Origin: Ophiodon elongatus
Lineage: Eukaryota; Chordata; Actinopteri; Perciformes; Hexagrammidae
Reading direction: 5' to 3'
Assembly: GCA_016806645.1 (NCBI GenBank)
Contig: JACSYO010001856.1
Span: 3,121,001 to 3,185,000 of the forward strand
Length of the DNA stretch: 64,000 nt
Shown here: one piece after another, positions 36,901 through 49,182 of the stretch
Layout: every line of letters starts with the position of its first letter
Numbering within the stretch: position 1 is the first letter of the stretch
Translations under genes and position numbers: made by a program
Notes under the pieces: model-generated
The model's input: the letters and a program-made list of their open reading frames with translations, nothing else
The model's database searches: none
What the model was told of the DNA's origin: nothing

Positions 36901-37742
36901 CATTTACTTTATGATATTGTTCCTCTTCAAATAAATAATTATCTTTATTCTTCGATAAAATGATCACAGACATTACCAGCAAAGACTGTTTGGATTCTGT
37001 TGAATTGCCACGTTAAACGCTATCTCTGGTTTACACTCGGTGTAAAGGCCTCCCTCTGCTGCGCTTCCTTTTTTAGAAAGTTAATGAGAAGCAACTAGGA
37101 AAATAGTTTTTACTTGGCAGAGCAGTCCTACCTAATGACGAAATAGCAAAGGGCTCACTAACAATTTACAGTATAGACCGTCACTTTCTGATTAAATGTA
37201 AATGGTATTCAGTTATCTGACTCACACTCTGCTTTCATACAAAGCTGTGTATCAGCTAAATGAATGATCTACAGTACAGTTTTAGACTCCTAAGACCCAG
37301 TAGACCAGTAAATAAAGATTTGCTCTGACTGCTGATAAATCAAATTAATAAATACCTATGACTGAATGAATTCAGAAACTCCCCGCACATCCATTGTTGG
37401 TAACCATGGCTCCCCTGCAAATGACACACAATCCCCTTCAGTGTTTATCAGTAACCATGTTTTGGCATGCTGCTGAGTTAATTCTCAACCAATGTTGCTT
37501 AGGAGGTAATTACAAAAAGGCAGGGTGGCCGGCAGACAACGGCTCGTAAAAAAAACAAAAAAACACACACACAGTTAGGTGCACAAACTCAACAGGAAGT
37601 CTTGAGGTTGCCATAGACAACAAAGGCACCTGCGCCCACAACACCTACACAGGTCTTAAGGTTATGACCAGTGTTGTAACACTCTATACGCCTCTGGACT
37701 CCTCAGCTGAACAGCGCACAGATTCTTACATTTCACCAAATC
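36901..37742. other. Intergenic, no supported gene
   Basis: Ordinary AT-rich sequence with a short A/CA run near 37551-37572. Nothing else is visible upstream of the small ORF at 37743. Confidence 0.5.
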
Positions 37743-37898
37743 ATGGGTTGCAACACAAGCCGGGGCACCACAGTGGTGGACCCTTCTGAAAAGCCAGAGA
37801 GGCCGAAGACAGCCACTACCACCAAGGAGGCTTCGACAGAAGAAACCAATGGAAGAACAGACAAAGACGAGGATGAAAAAACGGACAGTTCCAGCTGA
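37743..37898 (+). CDS. Small acidic ORF with N-myristoylation-type start (51 residues)
   Basis: The ATG opens MGCNTSRG. Gly2 with Ser6 fits the N-myristoyltransferase pattern MGxxxS, and Cys3 is the usual neighbouring palmitoylation site, so the product would be membrane-tethered. The remaining sequence is Thr/Lys/Glu/Asp-rich (DPSEKPERP, KTATTTKEASTEE, TDKDEDEK) and ends SSS, with no hydrophobic core, as expected for a disordered membrane-anchored peptide. Base composition is GC-richer than its surroundings. A donor-like CAAA/GTAAGAA follows 40 bp after the stop. No family is recognised. A chance ORF of this length is common, but the start motif is not. Confidence 0.4.
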   Translation: MGCNTSRGTTVVDPSEKPERPKTATTTKEASTEETNGRTDKDEDEKTDSSS

Positions 37899-38469
37899 AT
37901 GCCATCTTCATAACTCAGTCTAAGCTCTTCTCAAAGTAAGAAATATGCCAAATTCTCTGAAAGCGATTTTTTTTAACTCTCCAATAGTATTCATACATGA
38001 AAAAGGTTTTCCCATTTACTTATCAGCTGACTATGACCTTTCATTGTTTTTCAATTCTATCAATGGAACAAGATAATAGTACCTCACCATAAAGCCAGCA
38101 ATTTATGACCATCGCATTGGGGTCACTTTGATACAATCACCTCTATAACTTGACCGCCATGTCTCTCAGAGGCTATTTGACATGACAAATGGGCTGTGTG
38201 GTGACTGAGATGGGCTCTATGTGTCTGTGACGCTGTGTGTACAGATTGGCCTGTCCGGGGTGAAGGAGGGCCTGTCGGCAGGAGGAGGCGACGATGCACT
38301 ACTGTCCATCAACCACTGTGTCATCTGGGCCAGCCACAGACCCTCACACACACTTCGGAATAGATCCAGCTCTTGTGTTCATATTGCAGAAACTATTTTG
38401 CGATAAATACACTGATTCAAATGCTGCGTTGTGTTGTTGTGTACCTGTGTTGCCTTTATATTCTTTTCT

Positions 38470-38935
38470 AGCCGTCGCTTAGATCTTTTTTAAAGCCCCC
38501 TGCGGCGTACTTGCATCTCCTTTGTTTCTTTTCAGTCCCTATATGTTCACTCCCCTCTCCTCCTCCCCTGTAGCGCTCACACCTATGGTGAGGGCTGATA
38601 GTTACAACATACTCTTTCAAATGCTTCCAATTCTGCTGCAGGCTAAAGCAGCAACCCTTTAAGATAGTCAGCTTATGTTTCAGCTGTGGATACCTTGCAG
38701 CTCTCCGACTAGATAGTATGCTCTGCATATCAGAGACAGGGAGTGCTTTACACGGCAGATAATGAAATGCTGCCAAGAGTTGGGTTTCAAAAATGTTCAA
38801 GCACTCTCTAGTCCACCAGGGGGCATTGACAGACACTGAAGGAGTTCTCTCTTCTGCCACCAGGGAGCAGAAGTGATCTTTCCAGATCACTATGAGACAT
38901 CAGAGGCTGGCTCCATTTGCTGAAGACATTTAATC
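38470..38935. other. Block with two CTCF-like cores, possibly repeat-derived
   Basis: CCACCAGGGGGCAT at 38813-38826 matches 13 of 14 positions of the CTCF core, and CCACCAGGGAGCAG at 38857-38870 matches 13 of 14 in the same orientation, 44 bp apart. A 140-codon antisense open frame spans the block but has no recognisable domain. The block may come from an interspersed element that carries CTCF sites. Confidence 0.35.
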
Positions 38936-39480
38936 TGAAATATAGGTTGTAAGTTTATTACCAGCTAGTGAATGGAGCTGGAATGGAATAGCCATTTTAC
39001 AAAGCCATATCAAAAATACCCATCTCAGAGGCAGCGGGAAATTACATGAAAATATTACCATTATACAAATGGAAAGTATGATTGAATAATGTGCTGGAGA
39101 AGATAAATGAAAAGCACTTTGTTGGAAAACGTGGTACTAAATAGGTTTTTAATTTCAGTAGAGGGATAAAAGAAGCACATTTTTACCCCATTTCATTGCC
39201 AATTGATTAGTGGCTCCACATCTGCAGATAGAGAGGGGGCCTTATCGTCTCATTATCAGTTAATTAATATGCATGCACACATGCCAATTATCTTTCCTCT
39301 GCCATTTAGCAGAAATGAGACATTGATGTTTTAATGGTGCCGGAATGGATAACTCCTCTTTTGCTTTAAAGACAAGGCAGGCACATTGATTGACATAGCC
39401 GGGAAATGTTAAGAGGGACAATTGAATTAAGAGCAACCTGAAACACTTGATTATTACATTAATACTTCTCAGCAGCATAG
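38936..39480. promoter_or_regulatory. Candidate conserved non-coding element rich in homeodomain sites
   Basis: Repeat-free sequence with TTAATTAATATGCAT (39260-39274), TTATCGTCTCATTATC, CCAATTATC, CATTAGCAG-like and GATTATTACATTAAT motifs. The density of TAAT cores and the mixed composition are typical of developmental enhancers near IRX genes. This is pattern judgement only; conservation was not tested. Confidence 0.3.
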
Positions 39481-39585
39481 CAAATTATGTCCCCTACCAG
39501 GTGCTGTAATCCTATGAAGTTTTTTTCTTAGACTCTCTACAAAAAGGTACAAAAAGGGCAACACTTATGGTATGGTGGTGTGTGC

Positions 39586-39588
<3 letters not shown>

Positions 39589-39646
<58 letters not shown>
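39589..39646. repeat. (TA)n microsatellite
   Basis: About 28 uninterrupted TA units in intergenic sequence. Confidence 0.95.
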
Positions 39647-39653
<7 letters not shown>

Positions 39654-42600
39654 GAGAATCCATTATAGAAACATTTTATTTGAAGGACATGCAGAATAGT
39701 AAGCTATTACATTTTTCTACTGTGCCATGACTATTAAAAAGAACCCAAGGCCACACCAAGTGAAGCAAACCCAAGATGAAAGTTATATTAATCATTATTC
39801 GGTTTACTGTACTGTGTGCACTGAATTTATGTTCATGAGTCACAGGCCAGTGTTATGTGCCAGTGAAATAAGCAATATTATGGAAGGAATCACTATTGAC
39901 ATTTTTCATTTTTCATTTCTGCATAAATGCTCATGGTTGCACATTACGCCCAAGGCAGTTTTTTTTCTTTTATCAGTGCTTTGAGGTCAATGCCACTATG
40001 CTATGTTGTTGGAGTGATTCTTTCGCTAAAAAAAAAGGAAGGCTCTCCTTAAACCAAACCTAGGATCCATGATGTATCCCAACATAAAACATCAGAGGAC
40101 AAACTCGTGCCACTGGGGGCAGCTGCTCACAGGATTGTGCCAAAAAAAAGAGAGCAAACATAAAATGAGCAGGGTAACTAAAAAAAACTCTCTGGGGTGT
40201 AATCTCCTTACTCAGTAATGGACCATTTATATGATATCTATAATGGGCTGCCACAAATATTCACAAGTAGTGGTCTTATTTTCAGCCAGCCTTCTTTAAA
40301 GATGTGTTCTTCACAGGGTATCTTTTGTGAATATATGATCAGAGGCACGACAGCCCCGGTCTTTAATCTTACACTGGCCTTGAAGAATGTCACTGATTCC
40401 AGCCACCCCACCCTCCTCCTCCGCCACTACCCCCACCATCACCACAACTGCAGGCTACAGACACCATACTATTCACACTGCGGTGCAGCAACACATCTCT
40501 GGTTGTTTAGAGGGGTATGGGTTTCTTTATTTTGAGTTAAAAAAACAACAACATCAGCTATTCATAAAAACTTGTCACAACCATCTGATCCTGCAGTGTC
40601 ACTAAGGCCTCTGAAGTGCTGGTTCATAAACAGTTGATTGAACACGAATAGCAAAGGCTCTCTCAGTGAGCTACCCACTTTGAAATTTGTTTTGTTGACC
40701 TCTCTGGGAGACACTGGGTTTCAATGTCAGGGCAATTTGTACATAGCCATCTTCTCTCTGTTTTGAGATGATCTGCAGGCTGAGTGATTTTGTTGTAGTA
40801 GCCAAATAATATGATTTGGTTTTTCTTGATGTCTGGAACAGAACAATTTTGCATGATATACCTGTTTACTGGGGTTGACCTTTTGTTTTTCTGCAGGATT
40901 AATTATCCTCTTCAGCTATGAAAAAGAAAAAAGAGAAACTAAGTAAGGCTTAGAGTCTAATAGCATACTGGATCGACTGATCAACGCAATGTCATATGAT
41001 CATATTCACTAAGTAATGATACAGGACATTGATTTGAAGAAATACTGTAGTTTCAAGACAAAACCCACAGGTTACCCTAATTGACCTCCTGCATTTCATC
41101 TGTATAGCTGACTGCAAGTTTCACTCTGTATACATCCTAGGGCATGCATGACTGCTGCATTTTAGTAGTCACTACTCACAAACAGTAGTCAACTAGTCGT
41201 TTGATAAATAACAATGATATATTCTTGTCAAAAAGGTCTCAAATACAACAAAAGTTGACTGGTGTAGGTGGGACCCACCTCGGCTTTGAGAGGCTGTTTA
41301 CAAATGAGCAGCAATCTGATTGGACTAAACCCAGCAAGCTTGTCTGAGTGTTTCATTGCAGTAACATCGCATCTGCTTTCTGGCTGATTTGGTGGGAGGC
41401 ACTGCCACTGCTCCGCATATCACACACTGCCTCTACAGCAGTGCCCGACTGCAAGCCCATGCTCGATGCAGCCTCCGGAGGCTTCCGCTCAGCCCTTACG
41501 GTCTCAGCCCCCCATGAGTTGCATCGGAAAGCAATATAGTTTTCATCATTTATTAATTAATGTTTATTATATTTAATGTTCATTATAATAAGATGAATTT
41601 GAATAGAGTCTACTAGTGGTTTTGATAGTTGACTGGTAAACTATTCTGTAAAAAAAAAACTAATACATTCTACTTCATCCATTCATCTTAAACCATTTTA
41701 AGTATGTATTTTGTGTTTCACTCACTCAGTGCTTCTCTGCTGAGGAAGAGATAGTCGTCATCTGATTTTAAGAGAAAAATTCAAAACAAAAGACACTGGT
41801 GATTCATCAGTTTGTTATTTCGTCCATTAGACTTTAATTTTAGTGGACAGTAAACAATAGCAACTCCACAAAGTTTTCTGAGTAGTTTTCTGATTTGGGG
41901 AGCTGCTTAATGGAGCACAGATCTAAAAAGGTAATCTTCTTGAACTATGGGGAAAATGTCCCTGGAGCAAAACTGCTCACAATCCATCTACCCCTTACTT
42001 CCAAAAAGATTCACTCAAAGTCGACCGCAAATGAATACAGGGACTGAAATATCTTACCATTAAGTTTTTTGTCAAATGTCATAGCAATGAAAATTCTGTA
42101 GGACACTGCAAATAGATTATGAATGAGTGGAAAACCCTATAAAGTCCTGAAGGCAAATAAGATTTAGCTGAAGATAAAGGTCAGGGCGCTGGAGGAGAGA
42201 TACACGGAGGCATGTGGACAAGGATGACTTGATTATCCTGGAAGGGAGCACAAAGAGACGTGTCCTTTTGCAACAGGGTTAGAAGAAATGCCATCCTCTA
42301 ATAACAGGAGCAGAAGTGCCAGTTGTAAATGGTTGAAAATTCATATAAGTAAAAAGTAATAGATGATGTAAGAGTTCTGATGCTGTGAAGTAAACCACAC
42401 TCATATGGGAACTTAGTCAACTTAAACAAATGTTTCTTTAAATTATAGATTTACAGCTGAGGAGTCAATCCAGTTAGAATGTTTCTGTTTCTAATTTGTA
42501 CCAACGGGAAAGGAGAGTGACTCATGGACCTGCCAAGTCATTACTGTGTGTATAACTCATTGCAGTAAACTACAAGAGCTTAGTGACTGCTGAAAGCCTT

Positions 42601-43380
42601 CAGTATGAGTGTGTGTGTTAATGTGTACACGTGTGGGTGTGTGCGTGCGTGCATGGTGCGTACATGTAGAGTAACGCGTTTCAAAGAAAATGGGGAGAAA
42701 TAGGAAATTGTACTCTAAATGTCATTCATTCAGCTCGGATGTCGGGGTGACCTTCAGCAGAATCAGCTCTTCCTATTGTGAACGTGGACGAGTGGGCTCT
42801 GTAAAATATCAAATTTGATAAGAAAAAAAAGTTGGTGTGCAAGCGAATGTATTATGGTAGCACTGTATGGTCAGTATGGGTCTAGATGTGACTCTGTTAT
42901 CGACATGGAAGGGTACTATTGTGTATCATAGGTGTTGTTGCTTTGTTTTGTTCTTTAGATAACCTTTGTGAATACAGGGACAATCCATGCACTACATACA
43001 TTTTTTTTTTGATTGGGTGGCATGTTTCAGCTGGAACGATGGAGCTCACTTAGCTGAAAACCAAGCAACATAAAGCAAAAGAGGGTAATGTATGGTAACA
43101 TTTAAAAATCTTTGCAATCTTGAACTTGCTTGAATCATACATTCGCTTAACAGCTTTTGTTAAATCATAGCTTAACGACTGTAATGGCTGGCCTTTCGTG
43201 CTTTGGATTTCTCAACATCTTAAAGCAGTGAGCTGGGGGCTGTAGTAAGAGGTACTCTGTACAAGAGTTGGGAGGCTGGTGTCTTTCTTTTATTCCCCTT
43301 TAAAATACCAAAACGAGAACAGCAAAAATGTAAGGAAGGGATTTAACAGTGTTACCTGCTCTAATGTAAGCTAGCATGCA
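39647..43380. other. Gene desert, nothing recognised
   Basis: No supported exon. Frames such as 40218-40535 and 41348-41539 lack splice context and family resemblance. The stretch near 41340-41540 is locally GC-richer but not otherwise distinctive. GT-rich sequence lies at 42605-42660. Confidence 0.5.
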
Positions 43381-43700
43381 GGGCTTGGTTAAATAGCGAT
43401 ATTATATCGACATCGTGATATGGGGCCAGATATTGTCTTAGATTTTGGATATCGTAACATGGTCTATTCCTGGCAGCATTACAGTAAAGTCATGTCATTT
43501 TCTGAATTTACGAGGCTGATCTAGAGGATATTTAATTTGCCTCTCCCAACTTTCAGTCATTATATCCACATTACTAATTGTCAATCTAAAACCTCATTGT
43601 GTTCATATTTTGTGAACGTATCAATAGTCAACCCTACAATATTGTTGCAATATCTATAGAGGTATCCAAAATATTGTGATATTTGATTTTCCCAGCCCCA
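43381..43700. mobile_element. Probable MITE-type element with diverged inverted ends
   Basis: The left end, GGGCTTGGTTAAAT then GATATTATATCG, and the reverse complement of the right end, GGGGCTGGGAAAATCAAATATC, resemble each other. The interior is full of GATAT/ATATC motifs. This is the look of short non-autonomous fish DNA elements. No coding capacity and no clear target-site duplication. Confidence 0.45.
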
Positions 43701-46300
43701 CTCAGTACCTACATACAGTAGTCAATTTCCAAAGCTAGGCCACATATGATCAGCTAACTACATTGTTTTGTTGGGTTATGGGTACTATATCAAAGTTTAG
43801 AGTAACTAATGTGACTCTGTCGTGATTTTAGGATTTTTTCAGGCATGCCAGCAAAACGCGTTACCCAAGATAGAGTTATGTTTCTATCTGAGTCTTATCT
43901 CTATGTAATATATGTAAGTATGTGTATGTGCCCTCTGTCAACATGTCATTTTCAAATGTGGTCTATAAATAGATTAACTTGATATGGCTATGAATTTTGA
44001 TTGATTTTGCTGCCATTGTTATCATTGCATGTGCATAAGTGACATAGTAGCCGAGTGCGATGGGGTGTAACAACAGTAACTAAGGGGGGCAAGGCTTAGG
44101 GAAGGGTCACTTATTCCTGTTGATTGTTTTGAAGGCACGGAGAACGTCCTTCAACCATAGAGCTCAAGCTCGCATGTTTGTTACCATCTACTGAAATTTC
44201 TTTGAGCGGCAATGAGTCCAAAAACATCTCTAGGACCTTTGAGGATACATACAGAATAATATATATTATGTACACCGAACATAAAAATGAACATGAAGCA
44301 AATGCGTACATTTTAATGTATGTACTTGTCATTATGGTTTGTGTTTTGGGATTGGTGTGTTCATCATTTAATATCACTAGAAAAAAAATCCATTAAAATA
44401 AGAAAGGCTTATTATCACAAGAATTTTCCCCAACAGTTTGCTGGAGCCTTTGTGTTCACCATGACAACAGGCCTAATACCCCTGAACATTACTAAGCCAT
44501 CTGTAGAAGGGTTGCTTAACGCACATCAAATAACAATAATAGTCTGCTAATGGCATTATTGCCCGCTGTGTCATCATGCCATAGTCCTGCATGCCTTGAG
44601 GGAAAAGAGAAAAAGCTGTTCTATTGTTCCAAGTTAAAACTCTCATGGTAAAAATATATTGAGGATTTTTAATAAATTATATTTGTTTAGTTTACTGCGT
44701 TTCTAGATTTGTTAGTTTGAATTTGATCGTTATGACTAGAGCAAAAAGCTCTAAGGGCATACGCTGAATGGCTGCCTTTTAGCCAGCATGTTTGTTTGTC
44801 TGCAGATTGTTGATAACAAGCTCTCCTCAATCCATGATTGGGCCATGAAGAATGTGACCTCATCTCTGGGAAAAATAATTAGGACGGCCATCCCGACTGA
44901 GAAACCCCCTCAGTCTGTCCCAGAAGCAACACTGCACAAAGACGGTCCTCTGTTCTTGACGCTAGCTCCGCCTTGATATTTCTGTCTCGGCTCTGGTTAA
45001 ATAATCATAATGCTGGTGCTAAATACTGTAGAGCCAAGTTTGTGGCCTGTAAAACGGCAGCTGCAATTAGAGTAAGATTAGCCAGAAGACGGGCAAGTTC
45101 CATACTGAATGCAAAGGCTGATTACAGGTTTCATAGAAATAAAGGCTACATGTCAGGTTTGATCTCTTTTCAGCCCATAAAAATGTGTGTCATTGTTGCA
45201 GCAGGCTATTAGTGTCCAATCATAAATAAATACTACAAGCTGCTGAACGACACATCATAAAAAATAAAACTAGGGTGAACATTTGCTTTGAACTCCAAAT
45301 ATATGATGTTCTAGATAGCTACATGAGCAAAGACATCCATCATTACACTGCAGATATCATTACTGGATAATAATGAGATATGTGCCACTGATGTTTTTCA
45401 TAAAGTGCCATTATGTCACATAATTACTGCCTGCATTGTGTCTCCTTTAGGCCTATTTTAGTTATTAAATATTTATATGAAAACAAACCCTTGAGAAAGA
45501 CCATTACTAAAACATCTTTGATGTGCTTGGGCAGTTGAACAATTTGCTTAGCGTGTAAACATAGGAAAAGGTTTCCATTACGTCAAATGATTGGCACACA
45601 GAAAGGGCATATTTGATGTTGCCTGCTTTCATCTTGCACCCATTTCATAATGAGATATACATCTCTGCCTTTTTTGCATACAAGCCGAATCCTAATGGTC
45701 ATTTGGAAGCTATAGGTTAGTCTTTTAATTAGCTGGAAAGCCTTTAGCCAAACTACTCTCATCCTTTACCATCCTTCAATCTCTACATGCGAGCTGTTAG
45801 GGGAGCCTGTTGTAAATGGTGTAATTGCCAAGGTCCTCACAGCTATCCTCTGATAGGCTGTGTGCTTGGAAAAGTACATGTGTGCGCCTGTGCCCGTGTG
45901 TGTACATAAGCTGTCTGTTTGCATGTGCATCTGTGTCTAAGTGTATGTCTGTATGTATGAAAGTACTCGTATGTTATTGTCAACATTTTTGTTTACACCA
46001 AACAAACAAAAAAATAAATCATCAAGTTTGAGTTGCAATACACAGTGGTGACTGATGATATAATTACCTAAATGTTTAATGACCAGTTTAATGATTTAAT
46101 CAGGCCGTTGGGCAGACTTGGCTGTATATAGATTTGTGTATGACAATTGTTTGTGTTACTGTGTTTTTGTCGGTTTCTGGACGTACACCAATTGTTCACT
46201 CCAGTGGCTGCTAAGTTTTTGTGTGTATAGACCCACTGATGTGCCCTGTGTGTGCATAAAGTCCCTCTCTGCATGCATGTGTATATGCAGCATCTGTTCA
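43701..46300. other. Gene desert; one exon-like open segment
   Basis: At 44806-44976 an open frame follows TGTTTGTCTGCAG, a good acceptor, and runs 56 codons to TGA (IVDNKLSSIHDWAMKNVTSS...). There is no visible upstream partner exon and no family match, so I do not call it a gene. The region 44980-45220 is repeat-free and may be conserved non-coding DNA. Nothing else is recognised. Confidence 0.4.
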
Positions 46301-46314
46301 TTGTTGGCTGAATA

Positions 46315-46520
46315 GTGCAGTGTATCAGTGCTCAGGTGCAGCTGCTCTTGTCTCCTGTTGCTATGATCTTTGAGCTGAGAGGCATTATTAGCAGCCTGCA
46401 GCTCTCATAGCCTTTTTCCACTCTAATTACATACCCATCATTAAAATGCTAATTCATACTGTTAAAGGGGCAATTAGAAGGGTAATTAAAACGGCTTTGT
46501 TCCACCAGTCTACCTGCATG
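46315..46520. promoter_or_regulatory. Candidate enhancer with clustered homeodomain sites
   Basis: Within 200 bp there are CAGCTG, ATTATTAGCAG, TCTAATTACAT, GCTAATTCAT, GGCAATTAGAAG and GGTAATTAAAACGG. Clustered TAATTA/TAATT cores plus an E-box, free of simple repeats, suggest a developmental enhancer. It has no coding potential. Conservation was not tested. Confidence 0.35.
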
Positions 46521-47539
46521 AACAGTCTGACCATTGCTGGTCCTCTTTTGATCTTTACTATTTCCATAATGCCTGAGGTCTAATCCTCTTATCCAGGTTC
46601 AACTGGGTGTCACTGGCTACTGGTGCAGGCAGATTTGGAGGCAAACAGTTTACAATGTAAAGGACTCAAAATACAAAACATTTAATCTGAATATAGTTAC
46701 TGAAATAAAAAAGCATTGACTAACTGCACAAAATCAAAAGGAATCACATTTACAAGCTTAGTTTTGCATTTTGTACAGACTGAGAATATACAAAATGCAA
46801 GTACATGTAAAATTATGGAAAGAACATGCAAGTGATTTTACAGATTTTTACTTACTATTTTATAAACTAAGTCATGTCTGAGTCAATTATTTCAAGCAAG
46901 ATTTAAAGTAACCTTGCCCATGTTCAAGTAGATAAGTGAATGGATGACAAGCATCCTATTTTAATCTCTGCTTATTTTTATAATTTGTTCTTTGAATTCA
47001 TACACTATGCTGAGTGGCTTTACAGCGTTTTTCAGACTGAAATTAATCACATTTCTAAAACCAAACTAAACCTGCAAAACAAAGATCAAACAACTAAACA
47101 AAAACTTTTTTTGGATCCTGTTACAAAGAACAACAAATAATTTCTGGGATGTGGGCTTATTACAAAACTCGAATGAGTCATCTAGGAAATCATTTTATCC
47201 ATCTGTACCATTCTGTGCCAAAAATATCTGATTCAAACTGGAGCACAAACCTTTTGGATGGAGTTGTTTTTCTGGCAAGATAAAGTGAAACTAACTGTGG
47301 CACACACCAATGTAAATAATTATTGCTACTTTGTATATCATGAAATCAGGCAATGATAGCTGTAAACCAATAGGGGATTTTCCCTAATCCTAAACACTCT
47401 GTATGTTTTCATGTGATATCAAACAATGGGCCCTGGTGAATAAGTGGTGCGGTGTTTATCTATTATAAAGCAGTTCAGTGCAGATACAGCCAGTGTTAAT
47501 GAAAGTTAGCACAGATGGAATCCTCTAAAAATGAGAAAT

Positions 47540-47960
47540 GATGGATTCGCTCCAGCTTGCTGATGCTGCGGGCCCTATTTGGTTTCAGGGCCGGTGAAGT
47601 GTCAGTGGTTTAATTTTATAGTGCGTAGTTTTCTCTGATTTCCCTCCGGAATGGAGTGCTGCTGGAGAATGCGGAACATCTGCCGCCACTCAGAAAGCGA
47701 TACATATAAAAACCATCATTCCTATCAGTGCTAGTTGCAACCGAGTCATGTAAGAGAGCCAAGCACACATTAGAATAGCTGCCTTTTCCTCCTGTCTCAT
47801 GTTGGCTCCTGGGAATTGGCAGTCAGAAACCTATTAAATTATCCTGTGTTTCTACAGCATTTGTAGCATTTCAAATATGAGCCCTGCGGCAATGGTGGCT
47901 AAAGGTACATTATCAAACACCATGAAGAAAGCCTGCAAACTCTGCAGCACAATGTTATCG
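47540..47960. promoter_or_regulatory. Candidate conserved non-coding block
   Basis: This is a GC-moderate, repeat-free island in AT-rich surroundings, with no open frame of note. It includes CGGGCCCTATTTGGTTTCAG, TCCGGAATGGAGTGCTGCTGG and GGCAATGGTGGCTAAAGG. It is called only on its contrast with neighbours. Confidence 0.25.
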
Positions 47961-49182
47961 TTTTAGATGAAGTAATACTTTTATCTCACATCAATGTTTT
48001 ATCGCATTGAAACAGCCCTCCATCTTTGTGGGAGCTTAAACATTTTGAAATATCATATGACGGGGTTAACGTTGCTAAATTTACCCTCCTTCAGATCGTA
48101 AATAAGAATCAAAACAACTTCATTTGACAAGAAAAAGAAATCTCTCATCCCGAGAGAGCCCTGATTCAGTTAAATAATAATATGGTTGTTAAATGGAAAA
48201 TATTTGAAACTTTGAATACTTTCAAAGCTGTTGAATCCACTTTGAAAAAGGCTAACTCTATAACCCATTGTGTAGGAAGAAACTGAGTTTTGCATTCCGT
48301 CTTCAGATTTGCTTCTACTTCACCATGATCTATCTCAAAAGTTAATACATTTGTTTAAATAGTTAGTTAATTTCCTCTTAAATATAACAGTCAATCTGCC
48401 TGATAACATAAGCCGTGGATGTTGTTCAATATGAAGGTTCAACATAATTTGTAGGAGATACAATTGCACAGAGACACACTTTTTGAAAATTACGTACAGC
48501 CCTTGAAAAAACATACTTGTCTAGTCTTGACAATAATAACTGCTTCCATTTTGATTCCATAAACAACTTAATCATGTATTTTCTGTTGTTGTGCAGCTTT
48601 ATTGCACCATGATTGTATTTCTTATAGGTCTGTATGCTTCTTTATTTGTTATCTATCTGGTGTCTTTCACTGAGGGTATGTAGTTCTGCTCCGGAGCAGA
48701 ACTGAAATCACTTATTCTGTCATGTCTGCTTTCATTTCTGGCAAATCAGACAGAGGTGCCTGCAAGTCATTAGATGAGAATGAAGCAATAGACTGTGAAA
48801 TGTAATGTATACCGAGAGAGAAAAGCAAACAATGACCTTCGCAATGAAAACAGAATGAAAACAAAGTTTAGCACGACTGTGTGAGAACACTTATCTATGC
48901 CCAGGGTATGAATACCAAAATATAATGTGGTGGTTACTTGCTTCTGTTTTACTTCAGTAAGAGACAAACTATTTGAGAGAGAATATACTTTATCAATTTT
49001 AGAGGCACTAAGGATGATAATTACAGAAATAGTAATCATATTTTAGAGTGATATTTCAGTTTAGGTTCTATGTAGAAAATAGGTTTGGATGAATGTTTTT
49101 TTTTCCTCTTTATACGTTGGATGTTTAAATAGGCAACAGTTTGGTACCAGTTTGCCATATCAACTTAAATGATAATTAAATT
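47961..49182. other. Gene desert, nothing recognised
   Basis: AT-rich sequence without repeats, RNA genes or exons that I can support. Confidence 0.5.

Noticed and set aside
38468..38890. 140-codon antisense open frame
   Set aside because: No recognisable domain, splice partner or start context; it may be repeat-derived.
40105..40118. GCCACTGGGGGCAG as a CTCF core
   Set aside because: One base short of the core spacing and mismatched at the central A; too weak to call.
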